Origin: Adineta ricciae
Taxonomy: Eukaryota; Rotifera; Eurotatoria; Adinetida; Adinetidae
Reading direction: 5' to 3'
DNA: 64,000 bases
NCBI GenBank assembly: GCA_905250025.1
Contig: CAJNOJ010000007.1
Location: 558,001-622,000 of the forward strand
The notes beneath the pieces were generated by a model. The model searched no databases and had not been told where the DNA came from. It saw only the letters and a list, made by a program, of their open reading frames with translations. Position numbers and translations under genes: made by a program. This document shows, one piece after another, positions 23,054 through 36,000 of this stretch. Numbering within the stretch: position 1 is the stretch's first letter; each line of letters begins with the position of its first letter.

Positions 23054-24218
23054 TTCAGACTATCTACAGTATAAATAATGGTATGAATGTAATAGGAGAG
23101 AAAGTAAATAAGAAAAAGGAGAGAAAAAAAAGACATTTCGAAATATACCCGGAGAAATTGTTCATTGTTATTCGTAAGTTTAGACTCAACTTTGAATATT
23201 TCTTTAGCAAAAAAAAAAGAAAGGAGAGAAAGAAAAAGTCGCTGAATAGATGCAATTACAGTCGTATGCAATTGGAATATTTTTTTTTCGTTCGAGCATA
23301 CAAAAAAAAAAGAAGAAGCTCTAGAACAAAGACGAACAAAAATACTTTTGTCGCATCGGTTATCGTCAACCATTGCCGTCTCTCTAAAATTACATCTTGA
23401 CTCGTGTTCACATGAAATATGACTTTTCCTTTCGCTTTCGTTTGTTTATTATTCGTAACCGGATGATGATTTCTTTGACCCTTCACGAGTCTTCTCAAGC
23501 AGTTGAACAGCCGAGCCGAATTTCACTTACTTGACCAAAGTGGCTAGTGGCATTTTTTCTTTCTTTTCACATACCTCCATTTTCATTCAAATATGCATCA
23601 CGCAACCAATGTACGCCATTCTCCAAAATTTCTCCTCGGTTTCTTCACGGGTTATAGTAACTATGAGATCGATCAACGATAGATGTCGTTTGTTAGCAAT
23701 ACATTCGTCCGCATCGTACGGAGATAGTCTGAGTAGATTGTCATTGAAAAGATCAAATTCTAAAGGACACTGATACTATGTATCAGTTTGAATCAAACAA
23801 TAGACTTTGTATTCACATGGGTAGAAGAAAATATAAAGATCATTTGCCTGTATTTTCCGTTCTGTATACTGAGTAGAAATATTTGTTATTAACAAAAGTA
23901 TCATATAGTACGTGCGATGACGTTCTTGTGAAATGTAGTCGTTTTGATAACATATATTTTGTTTTAAAACATGATCAATTTTGTCTGGCATCGAACATAA
24001 TAAATAGAGTTTTATCTAGTTTGTTTCGAAAGAAAATGAAAAGGAAATCACGATTATGAAAGTCACAAAAGAAAAGTAAGAACAACATAACAATCGAATA
24101 AAGTAAAGATTAATTTTTGTTGAGTTTTTTTCCAGGAAGACGGTTTGTAGTCGAATATATATGAATGGACACATGTATAGAGAAATATATTGCAGGAATC
24201 AATATGGATGACGAAGTT
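23054..24218. other. Intergenic region between CAP-Gly gene and myotrophin last exon
   Basis: About 1.2 kb, A-rich then mixed. The small frames (23083-23400, 23531-23773) are low-complexity or uninformative. It presumably holds the CAP-Gly promoter and the myotrophin 3' UTR. Confidence 0.5.
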
Positions 24219-26944
24219 CTATTTGTTCGATTTCTTTTGTTTGGTAATTAATTCACGAATTTCATTATTTGTACAACATTGATCATAGGGAAGACCATCC
24301 GGACTAGTGCCATTGACATCAGCACGCTAAAACAGGCGAAAAAAATAAAGTTGTTTGAAATATTTTTTTCTAACTATCAACAAAACAGTAATTCTTATCA
24401 AGTCATTACATCAGACACGTATTTCTGTGATAAAAAAGATTGTATGTTTGAAATAATCGTAATTTATATCGTTTTTTATCTGTATATAAGTATATAATCC
24501 AGAACAAACCAAAAAATACGCAATGAACGATAGCAACGAACACAAAGAGAGAGTAATCGATAGTCTAAATAGAGCACTGAAAGGAAAATTAACTTCGTTA
24601 TTTTTCGTTTTTTTTTTAAATTACACAATCAAACTAGTTCAAAAAAAACACACACAAACACAGAGAAAATGTGCTCTTGTGCATATATACATACGAGTAA
24701 TAAGGATCATAATACCGAGATGGGAAAAGAAAAGAAGACGAAATAAAGGTGACTAGACACACCGAGAAAATCGCATCCGATCAACACGTAGACTTTCTCC
24801 TGGTATAAAAGAAAGCGGATAGTGTTTTATTTAACAAGTTTGCAACCGAGTTGCTGCGCAGCTAGAGCCACACAAACACCATCGCGACATGATTCACAGC
24901 CATGATGTTGTCCTTTTGGATTTCCAATACGACGATAGTGATTTGATCTTATTGGTGTTGCTAAATTTGGATATTCATGATTATTGACAATGACGAACAC
25001 ATTTCGAATGACACGGCAGACCTCTTCGGGATACCATAGTGGTGCGCATACATCGCCACATTGATCACAATTTTGGGTAAATAATTTGAAATAAAGAACG
25101 TGTGATTTACAATCGTAGAAGAACGATATTTGTCCACGCATTGACGTCCAACAATGCCCACAGGCATTGCATTCAAACCGTACTTTGGCGATTTCTACAT
25201 CACATAATGCATCCGAAGGTAATTTACAGGTACCATCAACTGTTAATGGTACCAATACCCATTGGTCTGATGTGAAATATCTGCCGAATGTAAGTTGAAA
25301 TTCAGCATGAAATACTAAACACATATCGGAGCAGAATTCTTTTTTGCTTTCGTCGGATAATGTCAGCGCCAATTCGTAATCATCTTCAGTCAATACTAAT
25401 TCAGGTGACGATCTCGATGATGTCGTAACTGATTCTGAAAAACCAGATTCATCATCAGTCGTACTTGAACGAGGTTTTGTCGTTAAATCATCTTTAGTTG
25501 GTAAATCTTCTGCTTGAATACCATCGTTAGCAGCGTGTTTAGCTGATATGTGATCGACTGAACAGCTCGCCGATGAGGATAATTCAACTTCACGTACCAT
25601 TTTTGTGTTGAATAACGCGTATTTGTAATTGTACTGGTTGGCCTTTTTCTCTTCTCGTGTATGAAGCGCGCAGCGTCTTTTTAAGCGAATGTTGCTGCAT
25701 CGCTTCTTTATATAGTCGACGGGTTAAACCCTTGTTCGCTTTCTTCTACTTTTTACTCTTTCTCGCGTTCTTTTGCGCCGTCGACAGAATGAGTCATTCG
25801 GTGCGCATATTGCTCGTGCCCACATTAACGTGATCATCCGATTCTAAACGCTAGGCTCACATTTTATCGTTCTGCCCATTCTCATTTGCTTACAAAACAG
25901 AAGAAAAAAAATGGAAAGTGAAAGAGAACATCGAGTCATTTTTTTTCGTCCGATACGGACATTCCTATGATCCAATCCGACGTACGGCTGGTTCATCTGT
26001 TTCAACTGCATGACCTTGATTATTCCTTGGTACGAAACAATTCGTTAATTCAACGGATACCCATGTTGATTAAAAACATTTTTCCTTACGATATCACCGT
26101 ATCTGTTTCCTTGCGTAATCAACAAAAGAAACACTAGAACGCATCACACCTTTCAGTAAAATCTATTTATAGAAAGCACATTCTTTTTCTATTCTGTCCC
26201 TTTCTCTCTTTCTTTCTCTCTCTCTCTCGTTAACGATCGTAGTTTTGATTATGTACTACGGGGCCGTTTGAAGTATTACCAATGCAATCGATCGATAAAA
26301 GTGGACGTCAAATATGGTAGATGTGGATGAAACGAACAGATAGAAAACAACATGAACGAAAAATAGGAGAAGAAGAAGAAAAAGAATTGTCAAGCGTATA
26401 TCGGAAAATTTTGTCTGGGCCGCCTAGGAATGCTCGCAACAAGGGAATTAACTTATGTTAATGAGCGTAATCCGAGGGCAGATGCGTCTTTGTGTTATTA
26501 AATAGAGTAAACTCAGGATTAAATAGTAAACCACGAGCACAAACCTGTTCAAGAAGATATTTCACACAGTCCGTATGATCTTCATAGATTGCAGCAAGAA
26601 GTGGCGTCAAACCAAATTTATCTTTACTCTGTTAATTGAGAAGACAAAAGATTCGAAACGGATCGGTGATTTGCCTGATTAACTTACGTTAACGTTAGCA
26701 CCGTTATTAACAAGTTCTTTCAATACATCGAAATTTCCTGCATCGGCTGCATAGTGTAATAACGATCGGCCATTCATTTGCTCATTCACCTTTCCCGGAT
26801 GCTAGAGTAAAATGAAGAGGTAAGAGAGATACTGCGAACTTAATCAATCCTTACTTCTTTGAGAAGAGTCTTCAACGATTGAAGTTCGCCCGTTTTCGCG
26901 CACCATATCATGCTTTCGTTTGTACTGACTGTTGAATCACCCAT
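24219..26944 (-). CDS. MTPN: Myotrophin (V-1) ankyrin-repeat protein, with a gene-bearing intron
   Basis: 131 aa in exons 26944-26855, 26801-26688, 26628-26545 and, 2.2 kb away, 24326-24219 (396 nt, all phase 0). Translation gives an ankyrin-repeat protein: MIWCAKTGELQSLKTLL, GRSLLHYAADAGNFDVLKELV, FGLTPLLAAIYEDHTDCVKYLL, then ADVNGTSPDGLPYDQ in the last exon. Repeat order, spacing and length (vertebrate myotrophin is 118 aa) fit V-1/myotrophin, which sequesters F-actin capping protein. Without the distant exon the frame reads through the GTTTGT donor to a short non-homologous tail, so I favour the long-intron model. The intron (26544-24327) contains a complete 3CxxC zinc-finger gene on the same strand. 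Confidence 0.78.
24827..25600 (-). CDS. 3CxxC-type zinc-finger protein nested in the myotrophin intron
   Basis: 257 aa, single exon, ATG at 25600-25598. The N-terminal ~85 residues are Ser/Thr/Asp-rich and disordered. The rest is a zf-3CxxC domain: VRFECNACGHCWTSMRGQI, then FTQNCDQCGDVCAPLWYPEE, and a C-terminal CESCRDGVC. This fold occurs in receptor-transporting proteins (RTP1-4), which help chemosensory GPCRs reach the membrane, and in ZAR1-type RNA-binding proteins of the germ line. Unlike RTPs, no C-terminal membrane anchor is present, so a soluble role is more likely. It lies wholly inside the last intron of myotrophin, same strand, with about 0.95 kb of intron upstream for its own promoter. 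Confidence 0.82.
   Translation of the reverse strand: MVREVELSSSASCSVDHISAKHAANDGIQAEDLPTKDDLTTKPRSSTTDDESGFSESVTTSSRSSPELVLTEDDYELALTLSDESKKEFCSDMCLVFHAEFQLTFGRYFTSDQWVLVPLTVDGTCKLPSDALCDVEIAKVRFECNACGHCWTSMRGQISFFYDCKSHVLYFKLFTQNCDQCGDVCAPLWYPEEVCRVIRNVFVIVNNHEYPNLATPIRSNHYRRIGNPKGQHHGCESCRDGVCVALAAQQLGCKLVK
25601..26544 (-). promoter_or_regulatory. Upstream part of the myotrophin intron, likely promoter of the nested gene
   Basis: About 0.94 kb of non-coding intron between myotrophin exon 3 and the nested ATG. It contains a CT-rich tract (about 26200-26230) and a TATA-like string (about 25710-25720, TTTATATAGTC on the plus strand). No start site can be fixed. The part of the intron downstream of the nested gene (24327-24826) is A/T-rich with no gene. 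Confidence 0.35.
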
Positions 26945-28958
26945 GATGACAAATTAGCAAAGCAAATATTCAAAGATATCTGAAAATAGTAGGTAGCATC
27001 TTGCCAGACAAAACAACATCTATTGATCGATTCCATGTAAACAAACTATTTCTCCTCATTTTTACTTCGCTAACTTGAGAAGTTCTTTGTCTTATTTTGA
27101 GAATGTTGCATCATGCATGTTTTCTCGTCAATTACTGTTTATTTTCACTGTTTTCAATATGAAAAACATGACTTTCTTGCGCGACTACAGCAAATAGGCA
27201 AAAAGAAAGTGAAAGAATAACGAAGAATACGAATGTTTGCTTTTTGAGGAGTATGTCCGAAGGCATATACTATAGAGGCAAGGTATGAATGATTTGAAAG
27301 TAGATTTTTAAAACTGCTCTCAATGCCTTTACTCGACAGAGTGAATGGAAACTAAATGAACTTAGTTTTGAGTAAAAACGACATAAAAATCGAAAGAAAA
27401 ACTAAGATTCATTTATCAAATCAACATTCGACGAACTATACAATGGCTGCAATTATTTATAAGCTGTACTGAACAGACTCAGTCAATATCTGAATGACCT
27501 TCAGAGTTCTAAGGAAGAAATATTGGGCATCAGTTCATTTTAATTGACTGCTAGTCTTCATCTTAAACGCTAGATGATACCTTGATGATCATTTAACTAC
27601 CATACTTTGACAAGAAAAAAAAACACGAATAGACATAAGATTACTACGCAAAAAATTTCAATTTTATTGTCTCTTATCATCTTTCATCAAACTCGATGAT
27701 AATCGAAGTGATTTATGATGATCAAAAACGTTTTCGTCTTCTACGTATCATTCGACGTCCCCATTATCCGAAAGTAAGCGTAAATTATACTTTTGACTAA
27801 CAAAATGTTCATCATGATGCTAGGTCAAAACTAACTCATGCTTGACTTAACCTTAAGCCTAAACACGTCTTTGATTCGAATAACTAGAGACTCGTCAAGT
27901 GTAGACATAATCAAGCATGACCTGTCGCCATTCGACTGCGATTTTCTCTAAAAGAGCGCATAGCACAGTGTTGGTTGATTCCATCTTCGTCTTTGCTTTG
28001 CCATGGCGAAGAACTAAATACGAAGAATTGGCAATCTCTGGAAATGAGAAGCAACTTATCTATTATCGTCCCTGGGCATTACATTTAGCAATCTCGTCAC
28101 ATTCATGTTGATGTCAGAAGTTTCTCTTTCTTCTAGAAATATAACGAATAATAGATATATTAGTTTTTAGATTGATTTCTTCTTACACTTATCGACGATC
28201 ATTTGCATTTTGAGATGACGAGAGAATTACTTAGTCGAAAAAAGCAAGTGTATTATAAAAAACGACCAGAATATGAGTTTATTTTATTATTTATCTGTTC
28301 GTATACTGGTCTCACCAATCGAATTGTTTTCGAAAGATATATAGCGGCATCTATGAAAAGACTTTTTCTTCTCATATCAATCTGAATTATGGTTAAAGTA
28401 GGAAATCATAAGTGGAATCGGATTTTTGCTCGAAAAAAATTCGATGATGTTTTTCGCGCAATCATTGGTCGCTGGTTAAAATAAACAAATGACTGATCAC
28501 ATCAAATCGTTCTGTCATGATCATGACGATTGTCATTCATCACACCCACCAAAATATTTTTATTTCTTTTCAATAGTTGCTGCAAAACAACTTTTATTCG
28601 CGCTTGTTTTTTCTTTCTAGATCTCTATTTTTTTATGCTCAACTCAATCAAATAAACAAGGTAATAATTCTTTTTATTCGATAAATAATATATCACAATT
28701 TTTTGCAATTAACTATTTGTTTTCGTCCATTCAATTAAATTCTATGTTTTTAATGAATCTCTTCTACTCATATCCTTAGGAAGCCTATTGCATATCTAAG
28801 CAAAAAAAGCCTCATGGGCCGTTTGTAAGTATAACTGTTAACCTAACGAATGTACATGTAACTTTGTCAAATAGTGAATGTTCGACTTGTAGTTTTTTTT
28901 TCATGTCTATTTCTACTTGCTTTTTGACATTCTAACACTTAATTGAAATTGATTTTGA
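26945..28958. other. Intergenic region with possible gene remnant
   Basis: Two kilobases between divergent myotrophin and SLC66A2. At 27696-27773 an ATG opens 26 codons ending exactly at a GTAAGC donor. A 64-codon frame follows at 27917-28111 and another frame overlaps it. I could not join them into a gene, and no family is recognisable, so this may be an eroded gene or chance. The remainder is AT-rich and carries the promoters of both neighbours. Confidence 0.35.
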
Positions 28959-30860
28959 ATGCAGACTAAACTCTCCTCGTCATTGTTTAGTTTCGTCAAT
29001 CACAACTATGATCGGTATCAGGTCGCACTTTATCTCGGCATTGTTATTGCTTCTCTACTGCTTCATGTAACGAATGCTGCTACTAATGGCACGGAAGAAA
29101 ACGATGGACTTCTTGCCACAGCACAGAATTATTACAAGCAAGTTGTTGATCTTCTTCCCGGCAAATCGAATGAGAATTCAACGACAGTAAATCAAACTTC
29201 GAATGAAAATGGCACTACAATATCATCTCAGCGAACGAATCGTTTCGATTTTCGAACTATTTTATCAATCACTGTTCGGCTTTTATCTCAAGCTTTGATT
29301 ATCGTAAGTTGCGATAAACATCATGCAAAAGATTATGAAGATAAGAGTTTTTCCACTAACAGCTTGTCAAAACAGTTGACCTGTTTTTTCTTCGAAAGTA
29401 TTTAATGTTAAAGTGCCTAGTGAACGTCAGAAAAGAACAGTATTTTCCTGATATGTAATTGCGTATGACATGCCATGCCAGATGATATAAAATATATTTA
29501 ATTTCGTCGATGATCAAATTAGGAGAGATTCATGACAGTTAGGTTTTCTACCTGGAAGAAGGGAAAAACAAGCGATTATTGATATCAGATTTTATTATGC
29601 TCGGTTATTCGAGAACGAGGATGTTCTTTGTAAGCAGATATGCATTCAAACTAAGAAGCCTTGAAACATGTAAAAGATTGACAAGGCTATATTGACTAAA
29701 TACTCATATCCCTTTCAAAAATATACATTTTGTTTTCTACAATAAAATAAGTCAATAGATGATTGTTTTACAGCCAGTAGCTTAGATAACCAGACGGTTG
29801 CATATACAGAAAGTACGATACGTCTTTGAATATGAGATGATTATATAATACCTATGAATAATGAAGGCAAATCTTTTCAATAGGTCATATTCATATTATC
29901 TGTACTTATAACAAAGATCATAGAAAAGAACAAATGTCTAACGCCTTCTTTTTAGTTTGGTGGTGTTCTGCCTTATATTCCACAATATTTGATCATCAAA
30001 CGTAAACAAAATGCAGAGGGTTTCTCGAACTATGTGTGTCTTACTCTGCTTGTTGCAAACATTATCCGTATCGAATTTTGGTTTGGCAAACACTTTGAAA
30101 TACCTCTTCTTATACAATCAATCGTGATGATTCTATGTATGCTTATTATGTTGGAACTGTGGACACGTATACACGCGTTAACAATGCGTCGACAACTCGA
30201 TACGGAAGAAGGTGGAGCTGGCTCAAAAGAAGTATTAACCGATGAGTTTCTCGATAAGAAATTTACCGATTTCGAAGTCGATTATTTCTGGAGATGGACA
30301 ACGTATGTGATGCACAGAAATGTTTGATTAAGAAAATGAACGTTTTCGTTGATTTAGATTTGCGAGTTATCTTCAGTTCTTATTTCTAATTACGTTCATC
30401 TTCAGTAAGTTAAAACGAGGACCAATCTACGAACTTTTTTGTTCTACTTATTCCATATCGGAATGCCGATCATGAATGTAAACGTTCTTTTAGGTATCAT
30501 GACGTGGTTACTTCTGAAAAATGTCGTCTATATCGAAACGATTGGCTTTCTAGCTGTCGTTTGCGAAGCACTTCTTGGTATACCTCAATTCGTACGAAAC
30601 TTTCGTCTGAAGTCAACCGAAGGAATGAGTGTAAAAATGGTAAGAATTTGATCGGCTATGTTTCTCTCTTGTCTCATGTAAAATTCTCATTATAGGTTCT
30701 TTTGTGGGCATCCGGTGATATATTCAAAACAGTCTATTTCATTATTCGCAATGCACCGAAGCAATTCTGGTTATGCGGTATCTTGCAAATCAGTATTGAT
30801 GTTGCCATACTTTTTCAAGTTATGCTCTACTCAAATAAATATCGATTTCGTCAACAATAA
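28959..30860 (+). CDS. SLC66A2: PQ-loop transporter SLC66A2 (PQLC1)
   Basis: 349 aa in exons 28959-29303, 29956-30302, 30358-30404, 30494-30639, 30696-30860 (1050 nt). Seven membrane helices with two PQ-loops are visible: GGVLPYIPQYLIIKRKQNAE and LLGIPQFVRNFRLKSTEGMS. Long stretches match PQLC1/SLC66A2, including the cytosolic KFTDFEVDYFWRW motif. The human protein sits on endosome/trans-Golgi membranes and is implicated in phosphatidylserine handling. Unusual: exon 1 adds ~110 residues before the first PQ helix, with a signal-peptide-like segment (ALYLGIVIASLLLHVTNAAT) and several N-x-S/T sequons, absent from the human protein. The first intron is 652 bp. The ATG overlaps a CAG that could act as a splice acceptor, but the only upstream ATG exon tested is out of phase. 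Confidence 0.85.
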
Positions 30861-32347
30861 CGCGAGAAGCGAATCGAAGTATCACGCGTATATCTATCTC
30901 CTGTTTGTTTGATTTCTAATGACATGAGTCTCTATTTGTTTTTGTTTTTTTTTGTATATGTCTCAATTCTTTTATTTATATTCTGAACGATTCAATGGAA
31001 AACAATGAATATGAGTGAAGCGCATTTTTCGTGTTAAATTTACCTGATTAATGTTTACTTTGTGCTAATATCATTTCTTTTCTATTCATTCGTCCATATC
31101 TTATATTTGTAAACGAACTATTACTTGTCCGTTGCACGTCTTCTTTTTCTATTAACAAAATCTTTGTTTTTATATATTTCAATCTTAACGAGAAAAAAGT
31201 CCTTTTTTTTTTAAAAAAAAATTCTTATCCATTCTTTTTCTATTGATGTTGTATAAAAGCATCTTTTCTCTCCTGACCTCCTCGTTAGTTGTGTCATACG
31301 TTGTGAAAATCGATTTTTCTCAAACAAACGAACGTTTTCTGAAAACTAAGATATGAATTGCCCGTGTTCTCTCCGCCCCTCCCCAAAATGATTTTTCTGA
31401 TATCCGGATATACGACCGATTGGAATTTGGGACACTTTCCGATTACCTCATCCGAAATTCAAGTGCTACCTCTTGAGAATGAGATGATTAATAATATCCG
31501 AAAAAAAATGTCGTTTCTTTCTGTTTATTCTTGCAATACTTCTAATGAGTGCTTTTAACTTGAGAAATATTCTCCTTGACATAAAATCTTATAGACACAA
31601 ATTACAACGCGAAATATGATTTTGACCTTTAGCTATGCGATATAAAAATAACAATTTTCTTTTTTACATTATCTCACGCCTATGCACATTTGTGTATATT
31701 ATTCCGATGGATATGTGTATGGGGGTTAAAGATAACAAGATGTAATTTGATAAACAATATGAGGTGATGCATAAAAAAGAAAAGTTAATAGTTTGAACCA
31801 TCTAGCCTCGCGTTGATATGGATTTATGTTGCTTGAACTCGTGTTGGAAATGAAAATGAGACGCAAACTGTGAGAATGATTGACATACATGCACAATCAT
31901 TCATCCATCCTTCCAAACTTGTTCCCTAATCTGCTTGTCTGAAATCGCGTTCGCTTTCAGTCGCGTGTTCAATGACATATGAGCGGCGTGTGCTCGCACA
32001 AATTTGATTATCGCCAACGCCAAAACCACGCCCTGTACGCATATTTGCGTGTCAACACTTGCGTAATAATGCGTTTTTTTCTGTACGAAGAAGAAAAAAA
32101 GAAGAGTTTATTATGCGTTAGGCGGAAACTGAAGTCTCACTCTGTCTTTGCTCATTTCTTTTTTTTCTTTATGATTTTGTTTTACACATAGATCCGTACA
32201 GAATGAATGAGCAAAAGTGTGCAAAGTAATGATACGCTCTTGTACATTTCAAATGTCGGTATACGTGTACGCTTCAAATATGGAGTGTTGAAAAGAGAGG
32301 AAAGAAAAGAAGTAACAGAGAATGATCGAAACAGAGAAAAAGAGAGT

Positions 32348-32378
<31 letters not shown>

Positions 32379-33050
32379 GGTGGGGGGGGGGGAAGGAGAA
32401 AGAAAGTCCAATCACTATCACACGGTTGATTGCCATGCGAAAGTGAGAAGAACAATAATAAAAGCGACTTTAAACGAAAAAATGAACAACGATTATTAAG
32501 CATAAAACTTTCAATATCTACGCCTATGTTTAAACGAGGTATGTGTAATAGGTATCTTTTAATGTTTACTGTATGTGAAAGACAAAGAATATTCGTCTTC
32601 GTACTTATTGTCTCATTCGTTTCTAATCATAAGTACTCGAAAGAATGAACGATTCGAGAGTTGAAAAAATGACATTATCACACATATAAAATGTCATTTA
32701 TGTTTCGTCATCGGATAAATTGATTGTCGACGGTTATGATGAACATGTCGTTACCTATGCCGCCATCGGGCTTCGGTTACTAGTGATAGTATGTATATGC
32801 ATTTATATGTATATGTCACTAACGAAAAAAGAAAGGACAATGTAACATAGAACATTCGACCGTTTATTTATATTCATTATTACTACATCATAGTTCATTT
32901 GTTATACAAATTCATTCGTAAGTTAGTCAGGTTGTTCAATGAAGACAACGGTCCTTACATTCGTATGACAGAAGAAAGTTCCTGAGAGTAAAATCACGTC
33001 GATCAAAGTTGATAATCTTTAGTTCTTTTTCTTCTTGTTGTTGTTTTTAG
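30861..33050. other. Large intergenic region upstream of the TANC-like gene
   Basis: 2.2 kb without a supported coding exon. It holds an AG microsatellite followed by a G run at about 32341-32392. The missing first exon of the TANC-like gene must lie here or further left. One possible candidate is an ATG at 32211 whose short frame reaches a GTAATG donor in the right phase, but this is weak. Small frames elsewhere are simple-sequence artefacts. Confidence 0.45.
32341..32392. repeat. (AG)n microsatellite followed by G homopolymer
   Basis: An AG dinucleotide run ends in an imperfect run of about a dozen G. Such a site is prone to slippage and sequencing error. It lies in the intergenic DNA upstream of the TANC-like gene. 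Confidence 0.9.
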
Positions 33051-36000
33051 ATCTTGTCCTGTTTCGTTCGGCACGTTTTTTCTCTTCATCTGCAAAAAAG
33101 AAACCTCCTACCAACGATGATGATCTATGCATTTCCCATTCATCAAATCATTTATGTCCGATATGTCGATGTCCATACGATAATCAAAAACACAAACGCT
33201 TAATCGATACGACATGTCAGCATGAAAAGTGCTATACATGTATGTTCAAATATGAACAATGTTCGCTATGCTTGTCACATTTAGGTAAGTAGATGTATAT
33301 ATATATACATACATACGTCAAAAATTATTTTAAAAAAAAAAGTGAAATTAATCAAGCAGAACTACAAGACAATAATTGAGATATTGAAAATAACTCAAAA
33401 GAGAATTTCATAGTTGAAAAGTGTAACTTTATATATGAATTTATTTTAGTTAAAAACCGTTCTCCACAAGAAAACAAAGCAACAGTTCAATCAATGTCTC
33501 CTTTACCTCCTCCATCGTCGACTTCTTCTGCCTCTCAACCTGCTCCTGTCTCAACGATCATCGCGAACAATCTACTCGTCCAAGCTTCACCGCCAATCCC
33601 TCGCACTGCTACATCAATCACAACCGAGCGACCTCCTCCAACACCTGTTAAACCAGTTTCGCATTTTCAAAAGCTCCTTCATCATTTCAATGGAAACAAA
33701 TCTTCGCATACATCATTTCTACGCGGTACACCATTAACATCCAGTCAACAACGATCAGCAATAAAAACCAATGGTTCGATGGTCACAATTCTAAAGAATA
33801 ACCATAACAAATATGCTGAACCTTCACGACCTAAACAACAGCAATCCGCCGAACAATACGACGAATCACTTCCCCCTCCTCCACCTCCTGAATTAGCTCA
33901 CGAACAGTTACTTGGTATTTTGTTTCAAGGTAATCAAACACGGATCTCTTCCATCTCTCCCTCACCCTCGACATCATCGGCAACGACACATACATCGATT
34001 CAACGACTAATGATCGGAAAAAATAAACAGCAGCAACTACATACAAACACAGCGAGTATCTCACCTACGATGTCCAATTCTGATCTTTCATTTTCACCAT
34101 CTGGTATTAATGTTCTCTCACCAAGTAGTATGCTCTTTTCCATTGATTTCAATACCACTGTTTTTCCTTTTCTATCTTTCCCAAGGTATCGATACGTTTT
34201 CTGGTTATGAGCTTGGTCCAATGAGCAAGTCAGTTCCTAATACCATGTTAGATTCTCAAACATGGTCACCACCACGTTACATAACAACTCCATCGTCAGT
34301 CTCACCTTCGAACCACACATGTCATTGTGGTTCCACTGTCAAAGATGAATTAATTTCCATAAATGATGACGACAAATTTTTCATTCAACGCGATTGGATC
34401 TACGATGAAATGTATAAATTATTGAAAGGAACGACGAAACCCGGTCTTGTTCTCCTAAGTCGTACCCCAGGTATGGGTAAAACATTGCTCATGAAGAATC
34501 TTCTTCGACCAACATCAACAACTTCGATGTCGGCGTCAACAGCATCTCAGCAAATGACATCAGTGATTACTCGCAGTGAAAAAAGTAAAGTTTCAGACAT
34601 ATGTATTTTCATACTCGCCGACGTCTAACTCGTCTCATTGAGATTTAATCTTGATCAAACATTGCAAATACTTTAAAATAAAACTAATCTCTAAACGAAA
34701 TGAAATCTGACAGGTTCATCAGCAGAGAAAAAGAAGATTGCAATCGATACTTGTCTATTCCAAACCTTCATCTTTCTTTCTTTCTTTCTTTCTTCTAGCT
34801 TCTATTATTCTTGTCAATTCTCCCAAACGTTCATCTTATGAATGGCTACGATCGCACATCTTATCATCGCATTTTTGTGATTGTTCACAAACAAATTCTT
34901 GTTCATTACCTGACATCATTCATTCGATCATTTATCGTGCACTTGAACATCCGCTTCTACACGCCTATCGTGATGTTATTCTTCGTGAGCAACACACGCG
35001 GAAAGCAATTACATTAAATGCATGTATACAAAACATTGAACATGCGTTTTTCACTGGTAATAATGCATTTGTTTGAGAAAAATATTCTTTGAACTTTTCC
35101 TTTTCGCAGCTTTCCTCGATCAATTAAATCAATTGAAACTTCTTGGCCATTTAGAAGATTTATTTTCCATATCTAATCACGTCTATTTAATTATCGATGG
35201 TATTAATAACGAATTATGCGACACCGAAGGACAAACCATCACCGAATTTTTATTTGCTAACCTTCATCGTCTTCCATCATGGCTCAAATTAATCATAACA
35301 ATGAATCGTCTTGATGACGATCAACATCAAAGAGAACAAAACACTTTTCTTCAAAATTTTGTTCTATTAGACATCGAAGATGAACCGCGATTTTCGACTT
35401 GTTTGTATAATGATATTCGAGAATATTTATCCAAAAGATTAGAAGTAAGTTTTTCTTAGTCGTGGAGAGTTTTTTCGTTCATATTTCGTTTGTTTAGAAT
35501 GATTGCAGTAATGAACTATACGATCTGTCATCGTCCATGTCAAATATTGATCAATTATGTACGTTATCCCATGGAAATCTTCTATTCATTCAACAACTTT
35601 GTGATATATTCGAACAACGAGAATTCCCATCAAATATTGACCTGCCGCGAACGTTAGATGAAATCTTCTATTATCGATTTTTAAACGAAAATATTCAGAG
35701 AAATTTGGATGTGTGTCGAGCGATACTCGAACTATGTTTAGCATCGCGAAGACCTATTAATTTAAATGTTCTATATGATTGTTTGAATATTGATGAAACT
35801 TTTCGAGTTGAATGGCCAATATTTGTACAAGTAGATTCTTGGACTTTCATATCAAACATTCGATTCATTCGATTTTTGCTTTAGAATATCTCGTTCTTAT
35901 CAGTCTTTTTAACGCAATTTCCCAATTCAACCTATGCTATCAGTCATGGATGTATTCGGAATTGGTTATTAATCAATTCTCATCAGTATTTCGCTTCCAA

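Noticed and set aside
23083-23400. Lys/Arg-rich frame upstream of the CAP-Gly gene
   Set aside because: Translation of A-rich intergenic DNA, no conserved pattern.
26460-26544. Read-through end for myotrophin directly after exon 3
   Set aside because: It gives a non-homologous tail, whereas the exon at 24326-24219 restores the expected last ankyrin repeat in phase 0.
32182-32503. Ser/Leu and Arg/Glu repeat frames on both strands
   Set aside because: Pure translations of the AG/CT microsatellite.
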